The notes under the pieces are model-generated. The model saw nothing but the letters and a program-made list of their open reading frames with translations. It had not been told where the DNA came from and ran no database searches. A stretch of DNA of 33,338 nucleotides, taken from assembly GCF_014648095.1 (NCBI RefSeq), contig NZ_BMQL01000053.1, forward strand, positions 1 through 33,338, read 5' to 3'. Of this stretch, positions 17,213 to 24,920 are shown piece after piece. A program made the translations under genes and the position numbers. Each line of letters opens with the position of its first letter. The first letter of the stretch is position 1. This DNA comes from Deinococcus ruber (lineage in GTDB: Bacteria; Deinococcota; Deinococci; Deinococcales; Deinococcaceae).

Positions 17213-17879
17213 GAATCTTGACTGTTGAGGACGATCGGTTCATCGCGGATCTGCTCAGGGACGTTCTGGCCGACGATGGCCATGAATGCGATGTCGCCCT
17301 GTCCGCCCGCGAGGGCGTAACACTCGCCCGGCAGTGTCTGCATGGGCTGTTGCTGGATGTGATGCTGCCAGAAGGAAGGGACGCAGGCTTTCAGCTTGGA
17401 CAGCGCGTGCGGGCGCACGGTGCGACCGCCCCAATCCTGTACCTGACCGCCCGGAGCGCGGTGGAAGACCGAATCTATGGTCTGGAGGCGGGCGGTGACG
17501 ATTATCTTGTCATACCCTTTGATTTTGGGGAGCTGCGGGCCCGCATCCGTGCGCTGCTGCGCCGCACGGCCGGGTATGCCCCACAGCTGATGGCGTTGCC
17601 GCAGGGGTTAGAGTGAATCTGACCAGCCGGGAACTCCTCCATGCGGGCCGGCGCATTGAGGTGACCCGCCGGGAAATGCTGCTGCTGGAGTTACTGATCC
17701 TCCATTCGGGCCGCGTGTTCACCCGGGAGGAGATCATCGACCGGTTGTGGGGCAGGGTGGAGCCGAAAGTGATCGATGTGTATGTCAGCACCATCCGTCG
17801 GAAGACCGCTGAGGCGGTGATCGAGACGATTCGGGGACACGGCTACCGGCTGGGGACACCACCGGATACTGGTGCGTGA
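17209..17879 (+). pseudogene. OmpR-family response regulator, decayed
   Basis: The receiver keeps the acidic pocket (VEDDRF) and D50 in GLLLDVMLPEG, but the nearly invariant Lys is replaced by Ile (I102 in DDYLVIPFDF, codon ATA) and one residue is missing before D50. A stop follows at LPQGLE (17614-17616), and the winged helix continues in another frame as VNLTSRELLHAGRRIEVT to IIDRLWGRVEPKVIDVYVST and IRGHGYRLG. So a frameshift near 17605 separates receiver from DNA-binding domain. Loss of the Lys suggests decay without selection on signalling. The stop overlaps the kinase-remnant start (TGATG). Confidence 0.78.
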
Positions 17880-18005
17880 TGCGGTCGTTCAGCGCCCTCA
17901 GTCTGCGCCTGAAACTGACATTCGGGATCGCGCTGATTTCTCGCTCAGTGTGCTGTTAAGTGCCGTGGGCGTGTACGTGAGTGCCAGCAACACCTTCGTG
18001 CAGCC
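17879..18005 (+). pseudogene. Histidine kinase, N-terminal remnant
   Basis: Begins at an ATG overlapping the regulator stop, MRSFSALSLRLKLTFGIALI, a typical kinase N-terminus entering the first membrane helix. It then shifts frame and continues as SLSVLLSAVGVYVSASNTF. No HAMP, HisKA or ATPase domain follows; the intact secreted-protein gene starts 50 bases later, so about 400 codons are deleted. Confidence 0.6.
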
Positions 18006-18055
18006 GTCCCCTCAGTGTTCAGGCAGCCGTCAGGGTCGAGGCGCAGCATACAGTC

Positions 18056-18970
18056 ATGAACAAGAACCTGATCGGCGCGGTGATCGTGCCACTCGTGCTC
18101 GGCAGCACTTTACTGACAGTCGCCTTGAGCAGCACCGCCGCAGCGGCCCCCAAACTTTCGGCGCAGAGCATTATTGTGAATCCGCTGCAGACGAACCTGA
18201 GTGTTCAGGTCTGGACTGACCGCGACAGCAGCGGCACGCAGACCCCGAATTACTTCGTGGGCGATCACATTCGGATCTACACCACGGTCAACCGGGACGC
18301 GTACGTGTATCTGTTCAACGTCGATCCCAACGGTCAGGTGGATCTGATTCTGCCCAACCGCTATGCGGGGGGTGCCAACTATGTTCGCGCTGGAACCGTC
18401 AAAGCGTTTCCCAGCAGCGAAGACCGCTTTACCTTCGATATTGCGGCGCCCTACGGGCTGAACAAGGTGCTGGCCGTGGCGTCCACCACACCGCTTGACC
18501 TGAACGACGTCGCAGACTTCCAGAGCCAGAACAGCCAGGGGATCCAGGGCGGGTTTGCAGACGTCACCGTGTCAGGTCAGCAGCAGCTCGCGCAGGCACT
18601 CAGCATTGTCGTCAACCCGCTCCCTCAGAACACCTGGGTCAGCGACGTGGCCTTCTACAACGTCGCGCAGGGCTACGGCAGCACGTGGCAACAGCCAGCG
18701 CCAGTGGCTGTTCAGCCGTTCGAAGGCTTCCCGGCGTACCCGAGCGACCCGGACGATCAGTGGCGTACGTCATTCAGCAGTGACCGTACCGCAGACGAGG
18801 TGTACCGCTACTATGCCGATGCGTTGCAGCGCCAGGGGTACCACCAGCGAACTCGCAGCGTCAACCGTGGTCGCTCCGCTGGCGCGTTTCAGAATGGCGC
18901 GGATACCTGTGAGTTGCGGATTTCAGTGAATGGCGGACGCTATGAGATCGTGATTCTCAAGCGCCAGTAA
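18056..18970 (+). CDS. Secreted DUF4384-type protein
   Basis: 304 residues from the ATG at 18056, directly before a signal peptide (LIGAVIVPLVLGSTLLTVAL, cut near AAA-AP). The region 45-150 has the DUF4384 pattern: VWTDRDSSGTQTPNYFVGD, then HIRIYTTVNRDAYVYLFNVD and GQVDLILPNRY, a beta-sandwich found in surface and S-layer-linked proteins. The C-terminal part (about 235-304) has FSSDRTADEVYRYYADALQ and a short beta-rich end with one Cys. Probably periplasmic or cell-surface. The ribosome site is weak (GAGG about 15 bases upstream). It is intact although the operon before it is decayed, so it is probably under separate selection. Confidence 0.78.
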   Translation: MNKNLIGAVIVPLVLGSTLLTVALSSTAAAAPKLSAQSIIVNPLQTNLSVQVWTDRDSSGTQTPNYFVGDHIRIYTTVNRDAYVYLFNVDPNGQVDLILPNRYAGGANYVRAGTVKAFPSSEDRFTFDIAAPYGLNKVLAVASTTPLDLNDVADFQSQNSQGIQGGFADVTVSGQQQLAQALSIVVNPLPQNTWVSDVAFYNVAQGYGSTWQQPAPVAVQPFEGFPAYPSDPDDQWRTSFSSDRTADEVYRYYADALQRQGYHQRTRSVNRGRSAGAFQNGADTCELRISVNGGRYEIVILKRQ

Positions 18971-19347
18971 TTCAGGAGTTGTTCGGTATGCCATCTCCAC
19001 TGGAGGGAGCCGTTGATCTGGGAACCATGGGACGGCGAGCTACCGTATCAACGGCCGACTGAAACCGTTTCAGACGGCGGAGCGCTGTAGATCCAGGGCC
19101 GTGCATTCGCTTCAGCTCGCCTTGTCACAGTGATCAGATGAGGTCTTCCCAGCTTCACTGCCGTTCCACCCGTTCCCACCAAGTGCTGCTGTCCGTTCCC
19201 AAGGCGTACCTTCAAGGAGGCGCTGCTGGTTGACGCAGCATCCCTGCTCTTGGCACTTGCTCGACTGACAAACCCCAGCTTGAATGCACTGGCGTGCCAC
19301 ACCTGAAGCCGGTCGTGCCTATAGCGCTGAGTACAGCCGGGATCCGG
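18971..19347. other. Intergenic, no supported gene
   Basis: I find no convincing gene. A plus-strand stretch at about 19209-19310 reads FKEALLVDAASLLLALA then RLTNPSLNALACHT in an open frame, which is protein-like but lacks a start and has no recognised relatives. It may be a gene remnant. Confidence 0.3.
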
Positions 19348-19725
19348 ATGACACATACGGTGCTGGGAAGCCAGGCCAGCCGCATTCAGGTGCCGAATGC
19401 CCGATTGGCGTTGGCGCTCGGGCAACCTGTGAACGTGCCGCTCTCCACCGTGACCATCGCGGTGGCCACCACTGCCGTGAATCTCTCCAGTGACCCGCTC
19501 AACCAACGCTACGACAACAAACTCGGGGTTGGCCGACTGGACTTCGCGGCCTCCCTCACTTCTATCGTCAAGGAAGCGGCGGGTGTTCCTCTCGATACCC
19601 GGTTCAATCCGTCTGTGGGTGTTGGAGCAGGCAGGACGCTGTGTCGGAGCGGTACGGCCTGCGTCAACGGTCCAGTCCTGTGCTACAACCGCAGGATGAT
19701 GCGGATCATCGGAAGCCAGACATGA
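19348..19725 (+). CDS. Hypothetical protein upstream of phosphatase
   Basis: 125 codons from an ATG preceded by CCGGATCCGG. The product has beta-rich, low-charge segments (ALALGQPVNVPLSTVTIAV, VGRLDFAASLTSIV) and no clear signal peptide or motif. Its stop overlaps the start of the histidine phosphatase gene as ATGA, which supports a real, coupled gene. The ribosome site is weak, and the final 30 residues (CRSGTACVNGPVLCYNRR) look unlike conserved protein, so it could be a remnant. No family recognised. Confidence 0.35.
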   Translation: MTHTVLGSQASRIQVPNARLALALGQPVNVPLSTVTIAVATTAVNLSSDPLNQRYDNKLGVGRLDFAASLTSIVKEAAGVPLDTRFNPSVGVGAGRTLCRSGTACVNGPVLCYNRRMMRIIGSQT

Positions 19726-20291
19726 CGACAGGGCCACGCACGATCGTACTTGTACGCCATGCCGAGAAACCCAGTGCAGCGAGCAGCGCTCAGCCTGCAT
19801 CTGGGGTGGACGAGCATGGACAGCCGAATACCGAGTCACTGATTCCACGTGGTTGGCAGCGTGCAGGCGCACTCGCGGCGGTGCTGGGTGGGGATGTGCC
19901 CCCGCCTCCGTTCGTCCGCCCGACGGCGGTGTTCGCCCCGGCGTATCCAGACGGTGCGCTGCATCGGCCAGGTGAGACGATCACGCCGCTGGCACGCAGA
20001 CTTCAGGTGCACCTTCAGACGCCGGTGCCCAAGGGTCAGGAAGAGATGCTGGTCAGCGGTTCCTTGCTTGCGCTTGCGGGACAGAATCAGGACGTCCTGG
20101 TCTGCTGGGAGCACCATCATCTCCCGGCACTGGCGGCTGCGCTGACGCAGGCATTAGGGATCAGCACGCTTCCACCCAATGCGACCCTGTGGCCCGAGAC
20201 TGACTTCAGCTCGGCGTTGGTGTTCGTCCGCCAACAAGACAGCGTGTACGCACTCACACAAACCACCCTGAAATTGCTAGACGGTGACTGA
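19722..20291 (+). CDS. Histidine phosphatase family protein
   Basis: 189 residues. The N-terminus has the phosphate-binding signature TIVLVRHAEKPS, with the RH pair whose His is phosphorylated in this superfamily, followed by LIPRGWQRAGALAAVL typical of small bacterial members related to SixA and phosphoglycerate mutase-like proteins. A second His likely lies in VCWEHHHLPALAAAL, the position where the family has a catalytic His. No signal peptide, so cytoplasmic. Substrate unknown. Its start overlaps the preceding open frame as ATGA. Confidence 0.75.
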   Translation: MTTGPRTIVLVRHAEKPSAASSAQPASGVDEHGQPNTESLIPRGWQRAGALAAVLGGDVPPPPFVRPTAVFAPAYPDGALHRPGETITPLARRLQVHLQTPVPKGQEEMLVSGSLLALAGQNQDVLVCWEHHHLPALAAALTQALGISTLPPNATLWPETDFSSALVFVRQQDSVYALTQTTLKLLDGD

Positions 20292-20604
20292 AGGCCGCGT
20301 CAAGCGGACGCGAACTGCCCAGTGGAGTGCAGTCGATCCGAAAGTGCCGATACACCGAGCTTCCGGGACCGTCTGGATGCGAACGCGACGAACACGATCG
20401 GCCGCGAGAGATCGACAGGTGCAACATCGCCCTCCTCGTGCGAATATGCACCTTGAATCGCCTTGGCACTGCTCAGGTCACCTGTCCTCTCCAATAGGGA
20501 GCGCACCTCGGCTCCGGGGGAAGCGGGTGCGCTGCCACCTTGCCTGAGGCCTGGAGGTTCAGGGCGGCGAAAAGTACCAACTGTTCAGAGGTCAGCTCCT
20601 GGCG
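20292..20604. other. Intergenic, no supported gene
   Basis: Open frames exist on both strands but none has a ribosome site or recognisable sequence. The frame of the next gene is open back to 20548 and reads EVQGGEKYQLFRGQ before its first GTG, so that gene may have lost its original 5' end here. Confidence 0.35.
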
Positions 20605-21219
20605 GTGGCGCGACACGTCCGCTTGCGCCTTCCAGACCAACTGTTCATCCAGCAGATGTTTGAACGCTGCGGCGTGCTGTCGTCACTCCCGCTGTCTGCG
20701 GCGCAGATGGAGGTTGGGCAAGCGCGGTGTGTGGCGATGGCGAACCAGCGACTCCAAGCCTTACTCGTCCCAACGTCCGCAGCATCTCCAACCCATGCGT
20801 CGATCGGCGTGGTGGAACAAGCATCGTTGTTCGTGGAAGAGCACCGTTCGCCCGTGCTCGACACCTCGGACGTGCACGTTGCACGGACCTTGTTACACGG
20901 AGCGCATGTGACGCTGCTCGGCGGCCACCCGACCCACGGACAACGAACCGCGTTGATGGACGCGTTCCAATTGGCGACGCTGGATTGGATTGGTGTGGAT
21001 GAGTACACCCACGGCCTGCATGCCGACTCACGAATTCATCCCGAAACGGCGCTGGTGATTCTGGCGGTGCGCTGGATGGCGCATGCCCATCATGGGTTGC
21101 GCGACGTGGCGAAGCGTCGAGCGGTGCCGGTAATGATGCATCCTGGTGGACTCAATCCTAGGAGTGTGGCGTACCAGGTGGTGCGGCAGGCGAGTGAGCA
21201 GCTTCGCCAACGCGTCTGA
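20605..21219 (+). CDS. DUF2325-type domain protein
   Basis: 204 residues from the first GTG; no convincing ribosome site, and the frame is open 57 bases further up. Residues 1-85 are helical and unrecognised. From about 90 the DUF2325 pattern is clear: HVTLLGGHPTHGQRTALM, LDWIGVDEY, DSRIHPETALVILAVRWMAH and AKRRAVPVMM, in order GG, W, I-x-x-x-ALVIL, H and a final strand. DUF2325 is a Rossmann-like domain of unknown function often found on plasmids and accessory regions. The several histidines (HAHH) may bind metal. Ends at a shared bidirectional terminator. Confidence 0.6.
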   Translation: MARHVRLRLPDQLFIQQMFERCGVLSSLPLSAAQMEVGQARCVAMANQRLQALLVPTSAASPTHASIGVVEQASLFVEEHRSPVLDTSDVHVARTLLHGAHVTLLGGHPTHGQRTALMDAFQLATLDWIGVDEYTHGLHADSRIHPETALVILAVRWMAHAHHGLRDVAKRRAVPVMMHPGGLNPRSVAYQVVRQASEQLRQRV

Positions 21220-21238
21220 CTGAAGCGGCGAGACAATG

Positions 21239-21272
21239 AAGGGAGGCCAGGAGTAACTTCCTGGCCTCCCTT
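21239..21272. terminator. Bidirectional terminator hairpin
   Basis: AAGGGAGGCCAGGA (21239-21252) and its exact reverse complement TCCTGGCCTCCCTT (21259-21272) form a 14-base-pair stem with a 6-base loop. It sits between two convergent genes, so it probably serves both. Confidence 0.8.
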
Positions 21273-21285
21273 GTGTTGAAGGTTA

Positions 21286-21894
21286 TCAGTGGGTGGCGCT
21301 GAGGTATTGACGCGCGACCTCTTCCCCAGCGGCGGTGGTGACGCCCTGCTCGTTGCCACTGAGGAACAGACTGAACTGTTGAGGGTAAGTGCCACAGGAA
21401 CCCTTGACATCCAGGGCGATGAACGCGCCGCCGCGCCATGGGAGATCGACGAACAGAGCGGATGATCCTGGGTCACTATGCCGAGCGGTGCTGGTGAGGG
21501 CGAGGGTTGGCTCGGCAAGGCGCTGGTCGGTTCCGAGTGGCCCGCGATTCGCATAGACCGGTAAGGCGTGGAGACGGAGCATGTCGCGGGACGCCGACTG
21601 GATATTGGTCTGGAGCAGTTCAGTGGCCTGCGTGTACGCGGCGGCGAGATTGGGGGCGGCGGCCTGCACAAAGTCGAGTGCGGCGGTGAGGGTATCGTTG
21701 GCCAGTCGCCAGCCGGGCGTGCCGTGCACGAAGTTGGTACAGGTGGTGACGAGGTGTGCGGCGTTGCGGCCCTCTCGCCAACTGTGCAGGGTCGAGGTGG
21801 AAAGCCAGGGGAGGAGAACGATGGTCGCTGCGAGGAAGAAGAGGCGGGTGGGCGGCACGCGCAGCGCCGCACGCCAACGCGTCAAGCGGGCCAC
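21286..21894 (-). CDS. Membrane-anchored protein, unknown
   Basis: 202 residues from a GTG start, 19 bases after the HTH gene, so the two are probably one operon. One hydrophobic anchor near the N-terminus (LFFLAATIVLLPWLS, residues 18-32) preceded by Arg residues, giving an outside C-terminus. The outer domain is helical up to about 120, then beta-rich (ALFVDLPWRGGAFIALDV) with a pair of Cys residues. No family recognised. No strong ribosome site. Confidence 0.55.
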   Translation of the reverse strand: MARLTRWRAALRVPPTRLFFLAATIVLLPWLSTSTLHSWREGRNAAHLVTTCTNFVHGTPGWRLANDTLTAALDFVQAAAPNLAAAYTQATELLQTNIQSASRDMLRLHALPVYANRGPLGTDQRLAEPTLALTSTARHSDPGSSALFVDLPWRGGAFIALDVKGSCGTYPQQFSLFLSGNEQGVTTAAGEEVARQYLSATH

Positions 21895-21913
21895 GTCATG
21901 GTGATGTGACGAC

Positions 21914-22435
21914 TCACGTGTGCGGGTTAGGCGCGGGCGTCAAGAGGGGCGTGTTGGGTGTGCGTCCCACTTTTTGAATCGCCACCAGGAGCAGTTCTTG
22001 GTTCCGCTTGATCTGCTGCATCTCCTCCATCAACTGAGACGTGAGCGGCGGGGTCGAGACTGGCTCATCGAACGCCGCTTGGAGTTGATGCAGCAAGAAG
22101 CGCAGAGTGGTGGGGTCGAGCCCTCGAAAAAGTGAGCGGTTGTGCGACGAGTCCATCAAGGTCGCAAAGGTCAAGAGTTCCGGCAGGTGAAGCGACGTCA
22201 GATCAAGAAGTCGAGCAAACGAGACGTCGATTCGAACCGCGCGGTGATACGCCTGGCAAATTTCGTCAAAGAGTTCAGGGGTCAAGGTGTAACTGTTGTA
22301 CGCCTGACGTTGGGGGGGCAGCCCTTTGAAGCGGAGATACGCCGAGACAATCGTAAGGGCGGTGCGGGGTGCGAGCTGCAGGGTCTGGGCGAGGTCCTTG
22401 ATGGTGTGCATCTCTTTGAGCGTATGTGCATTCAA
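21914..22435 (-). CDS. HTH DNA-binding protein, possible repeat-binding regulator
   Basis: 173 residues from a TTG (22435) or 165 from an ATG (22411); neither has a good ribosome site. The N-terminal part HTIKDLAQTLQLAPRTALTI is a helix-turn-helix like the MerR or plasmid-type regulators, followed by YLRFKGLPP and a second helical domain. The C-terminus (about 140-173) is a coiled-coil-like helix (LMEEMQQIKRNQELLLVAI) and a Pro-rich tail, fit for dimerising. Three phased repeats (22489-22570) lie in its 5' region, making it a candidate to bind them as an autoregulator or as a replication or partition factor. That role is inference. Confidence 0.55.
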   Translation of the reverse strand: MNAHTLKEMHTIKDLAQTLQLAPRTALTIVSAYLRFKGLPPQRQAYNSYTLTPELFDEICQAYHRAVRIDVSFARLLDLTSLHLPELLTFATLMDSSHNRSLFRGLDPTTLRFLLHQLQAAFDEPVSTPPLTSQLMEEMQQIKRNQELLLVAIQKVGRTPNTPLLTPAPNPHT

Positions 22436-22488
22436 GGTGACGCGCTTTCCGTGAGCGAGGCGCAGGGTTCAGGTGGTGATCGTGGAGA

Positions 22489-22585
22489 TGTCGGCATCGT
22501 CGGCGGCGGACGAAGCCAAGTGTCGGCATCGTCGGCGGCGAACAAAGCCAAGTGTTGGCATCGTCGGCGGCCATCGATGCCGACA
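22489..22585. repeat. Phased iteron-like repeat array
   Basis: Three direct copies of TGTCGGCATCGTCGGCGG at 22489, 22521 and 22553 (the third has one change, T for C), exactly 32 bp apart, about three helical turns. The first two 32-bp units are 30/32 identical through the shared AAGCCAAG end. A partial inverted copy, GATGCCGACA, follows at 22576-22585. As 32 is not divisible by 3, this is not a protein repeat. It lies just upstream of the HTH gene start. Confidence 0.7.
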
Positions 22586-22952
22586 CCTGAGGGCGTTGGT
22601 CTGTGAGTCGCGATGTCAAGCCAATGGGCACGATCAGTGCCTTGAAGGACTGCTAAACCTCTGCCAGCGCAGTGTTTTGCCACGTTGTTAAATGAGAGTC
22701 TTTAGAATGTATGGGAATTTGGATTTACAGAAACTGGAGGTACGTCAAACCGGACACTCCGGAGAAGTCGGGGGTGGGTGTCGGAGGTTGGTTTTGGTGC
22801 GCTGGGGGCTTACGTCGGGGTTACATGTCGTTGTTTTTAAAGTGTATTCCCTGTTGTAGTGTGTTACGTAAATCGGTCTGTTTTGCACTACATATGCTAG
22901 GGTATTTGTGAGTGGATGCTGAGACGTGGCCCGCGCGGGGCGCGTGCCGGGC
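22586..22952. other. AT-rich leader region
   Basis: No supported gene. The stretch 22680-22910 is markedly more AT-rich than its surroundings and leads into the coupled small-gene cluster, so a promoter is likely here. It holds TTACGTAA (22864-22871), a perfect palindrome, and a TTGCAC (22883-22888) that could be a -35-like element, but no well-spaced -10 could be assigned. Confidence 0.35.
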
Positions 22953-23249
22953 ATGGGCATGTCACACGTCAACGCTCAGGTACGCCACGACACGCAGACG
23001 CTTCACTTGCTCGCCGGGTACGACCCGCCACTCGGGGTGTCCTTCCTCGATGTCTTCGATGCAGCGGAACCCGACGAGCCACTGTACACGAGTCTGTTTG
23101 AGCACCCGCTCGGCCTGAGCCGCTCCGGCGACGCGGAGTTGCGTGCGGATCTGGAAGCGTGGAAGTTGCCGGTGCAGCCGATCATGGCCGCGGTGCTGGC
23201 GTTGGGACTCACCGTCAACACCTTTCTCCAGCTCGGAACCCTTCCATGA
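22953..23249 (+). CDS. Unknown small protein 1 of coupled cluster
   Basis: 98 residues from ATG 22953 (another ATG six bases on). Reads MGMSHVNAQVRHDTQTLHLL then AGYDPPLGVSFLDVFD, an acidic middle (DAAEPDEPLY) and a C-terminal helix rich in Ala and Leu. No family recognised. No strong ribosome site. Its stop overlaps the next start (ATGA), beginning a chain of small unknown genes. Confidence 0.5.
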   Translation: MGMSHVNAQVRHDTQTLHLLAGYDPPLGVSFLDVFDAAEPDEPLYTSLFEHPLGLSRSGDAELRADLEAWKLPVQPIMAAVLALGLTVNTFLQLGTLP

Positions 23250-23485
23250 TCGAGGTTGATCAAGAGGAACGGCGGGACGCAGCACGTGCGGCGGTGCGGC
23301 GGTTGAGCCAAGACGTGGTCGAGGCGTCCCCAACTGTCGAGGCACTCCCGGTCTTGCGGTCGCTCGTTCGCTCGCACCTGTCTGCTGACCTGCAGTCGGT
23401 CTTACCGGAGGACGAGCAGGATGCGCTGCTCACGCACAGTCTGCGCAACGCCCTTACCGTTCGCTGGCTCAGCACCCCCGAGTGA
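23246..23485 (+). CDS. Unknown small protein 2 of coupled cluster
   Basis: 79 residues, ATG overlapping the previous stop by 4 bases. Charged, fully helical-looking (DQEERRDAARAAVRRLSQ, later PEDEQDALLTHSLRNAL) with no membrane segment. Small acidic helical proteins of this kind are often partners of the neighbouring gene product; function unknown. Confidence 0.5.
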   Translation: MIEVDQEERRDAARAAVRRLSQDVVEASPTVEALPVLRSLVRSHLSADLQSVLPEDEQDALLTHSLRNALTVRWLSTPE

Positions 23486-23493
23486 ACAGGCGT

Positions 23494-23514
23494 GGCCCGG
23501 TCGACCACCGGGCC
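23494..23514. promoter_or_regulatory. Intercistronic hairpin
   Basis: GGCCCGGT (23494-23501) and ACCGGGCC (23507-23514) form a perfect 8-base-pair stem with a 5-base loop between gene 2 and gene 3 of the cluster. CCCGGTCG occurs twice (23496-23503 and 23513-23520). No U-tract follows, so it may attenuate or stabilise, or be an operator. Confidence 0.5.
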
Positions 23515-23525
23515 CGGTCGCGTGC

Positions 23526-23891
23526 ATGCCCCTCACCCGCTCAGCCGCTGCTCGCACCCCCGTCGCTCGCCCCGCGCTGGACCCCGCGTGGACCTTGCTG
23601 ATGATCAGCAAGCACGTGGCGTTGCACCGTCACCTCCCGCGACTGACGGCGGCCGAACGCATCCTGTTTGAGCTGCCGCTGCAGGATGCGCGCTTCGCCT
23701 TTGATGTGCGCGAAACCGCGCAGCTCATGCTGGGCCGCCTCGAGGAAGCATGGCCGACAGCGCTGGCCCCGGTGACGGGGCCACGGCTTGTGCATGTCGA
23801 CCATCCCACGTCCCGGTGCGCTGCTCTCGTTGATTCGCGAAACCACCACCCACCCAGCCCGCACCCTAGCCGAAGCCGTCGTCCCCGGTGA
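23526..23891 (+). CDS. Unknown protein 3 of coupled cluster, overlapped 3' end
   Basis: 121 residues from the ATG at 23526. The middle is protein-like, helical and Leu-rich (MISKHVALHRHLPRLTAAE, RILFELPLQDARFAFDVR, AQLMLGRLEEAWPTAL). The last 30 residues (RCAALVDSRNHHPPSPHPS) look like a shadow of the next gene, which overlaps by 98 bases in another frame. Either two overlapping genes exist, or a frameshift near 23800 has split one protein of about 187 residues. No family recognised. Confidence 0.4.
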   Translation: MPLTRSAAARTPVARPALDPAWTLLMISKHVALHRHLPRLTAAERILFELPLQDARFAFDVRETAQLMLGRLEEAWPTALAPVTGPRLVHVDHPTSRCAALVDSRNHHPPSPHPSRSRRPR

Positions 23892-24093
23892 GACCCTGTG
23901 GGATCAAGTGAATGCCTTCGCCGATCTGCTCCTCACGCGTCTCCCCTGTTCGGACGAACTCCTGCTGTCTGCCGAACCGGGGATCTATCTTCAGGCCTTT
24001 GATGTGATTTTCAATGGCGCGACCTGCGTGCGTCTGCTGCCGGGTGAGACCACGCAGTCCTTCCGACTGTGTCACGAGTGGCGTCTGGGGTGA
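23794..24093 (+). CDS. Unknown protein 4 of coupled cluster
   Basis: 99 residues from ATG 23794 (a TTG lies 6 bases earlier). Reads MSTIPRPGALLSLIRE, with ETLWDQVNAFADLLLTRL and IYLQAFDVIFNGATCVRLL. No family recognised. It overlaps the previous frame by 98 bases and the next start as GTGA, so it belongs to the same transcript. May be the C-terminal half of the preceding gene. Confidence 0.45.
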   Translation: MSTIPRPGALLSLIRETTTHPARTLAEAVVPGETLWDQVNAFADLLLTRLPCSDELLLSAEPGIYLQAFDVIFNGATCVRLLPGETTQSFRLCHEWRLG

Positions 24094-24287
24094 AGGTGCC
24101 GCAACAGGGCGACCTGCTTGAACGCGAGGGTGTGCGCTCTGAAGTACGGCGTGTGTCGGTCCCGCGCAACGACCTCACCATCGTCCTGTCCTTTCCCACC
24201 CGCCGTCCGTACCTCCGGACGCGCTCGCTCACTCAGATCGGCGAGGTCCCTGGGCAGGACCGACTGATCGCACGGGAGACGCCATGA
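24090..24287 (+). CDS. Unknown protein 5 of coupled cluster
   Basis: 65 residues from a GTG overlapping the previous stop by 4 bases. A small beta-strand-rich domain (VKVPQQGDLLEREGVRS, RRVSVPRNDLTIVLSFPT) with many Arg residues in the second half. No family recognised. Its stop overlaps the next ATG. Confidence 0.45.
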   Translation: MKVPQQGDLLEREGVRSEVRRVSVPRNDLTIVLSFPTRRPYLRTRSLTQIGEVPGQDRLIARETP

Positions 24288-24877
24288 CGCGGCGTGAGTT
24301 GGAAGGCCTTGCCCGCCAACACTTGACCCGAGCGCTCGACTGGCGACAGCAGGCCCATGCACATCCAGAAGATTTCATCGCCGACTTCGCGGCTCGCAGT
24401 CATGCCCGCGCCGCCCTCTCGGCCGCTGATCGTGCAGGTCGGCCGCCGCGTCCGTTGGATCCCGTGATTCGTCGCGCGCCGGGTGTGTCCGTCTTCCTCC
24501 CCACTCACCAGGCTCGCCAACTCGCACGGCTGCTGCGAGCGCATTACCTGCCGGAGGTCATTGTCACCCGCCACCGCATTTCTGGTGGTGTGCAGGTCCG
24601 CTGGCACTTGACCGATCCGCAGGGGCGGATCATCAGTGACAGTGCACTCGATGAAGACTTCCCCACAGTCGGCGTTCCTATCATCTTGATGTCCCGCCGA
24701 CTGTGGAAAGTGTCACTCACCAACCAAGTCGCTGATCCGTACCATGTTCGCCTCCAGGCGCAGAGCGGTAGCCGTCGACACGCCACGCTTCAGGCGGTGC
24801 GTCGCCTGCGGGCACTCGGCCAACCGACCAACCTCCAAGACGTCGTTCAGGGTGTGGATGATCCGTTACCATACTGA
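24284..24877 (+). CDS. Unknown protein 6 of coupled cluster
   Basis: 197 residues, the largest of the cluster, ATG overlapping the previous stop by 4 bases. N-terminal half helical and charged (RRELEGLARQHLTRALDW, DFAARSHARAALSAADRA); from about 70 a mixed region with VSVFLPTHQARQLARLLRA and a beta-rich unit VIVTRHRISGGVQVRWHL ending in PYHVRLQAQSGSRRH, which looks like a substrate or nucleic-acid binding sheet. No recognised motif or membrane segment. Probably acts with the small proteins before it. Confidence 0.5.
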   Translation: MTRRELEGLARQHLTRALDWRQQAHAHPEDFIADFAARSHARAALSAADRAGRPPRPLDPVIRRAPGVSVFLPTHQARQLARLLRAHYLPEVIVTRHRISGGVQVRWHLTDPQGRIISDSALDEDFPTVGVPIILMSRRLWKVSLTNQVADPYHVRLQAQSGSRRHATLQAVRRLRALGQPTNLQDVVQGVDDPLPY

Positions 24878-24920
24878 GGGGAACGGCAGTCCGCCCTGTC
24901 TCACTTGGTGGGTGATGGTT

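Noticed and set aside
19048..19872. 274-codon minus-strand open frame
   Set aside because: Overlaps the start of the histidine phosphatase gene with its RHAEKP motif; composition like an antisense shadow.
22489..22570. CRISPR array
   Set aside because: Only three repeats, the intervening 14 bases are nearly the same in two units, and there are no variable spacers and no cas genes.
22775..22840. G-quadruplex in the AT-rich leader
   Set aside because: G-runs of three or more are separated by loops that are too long for the standard consensus.
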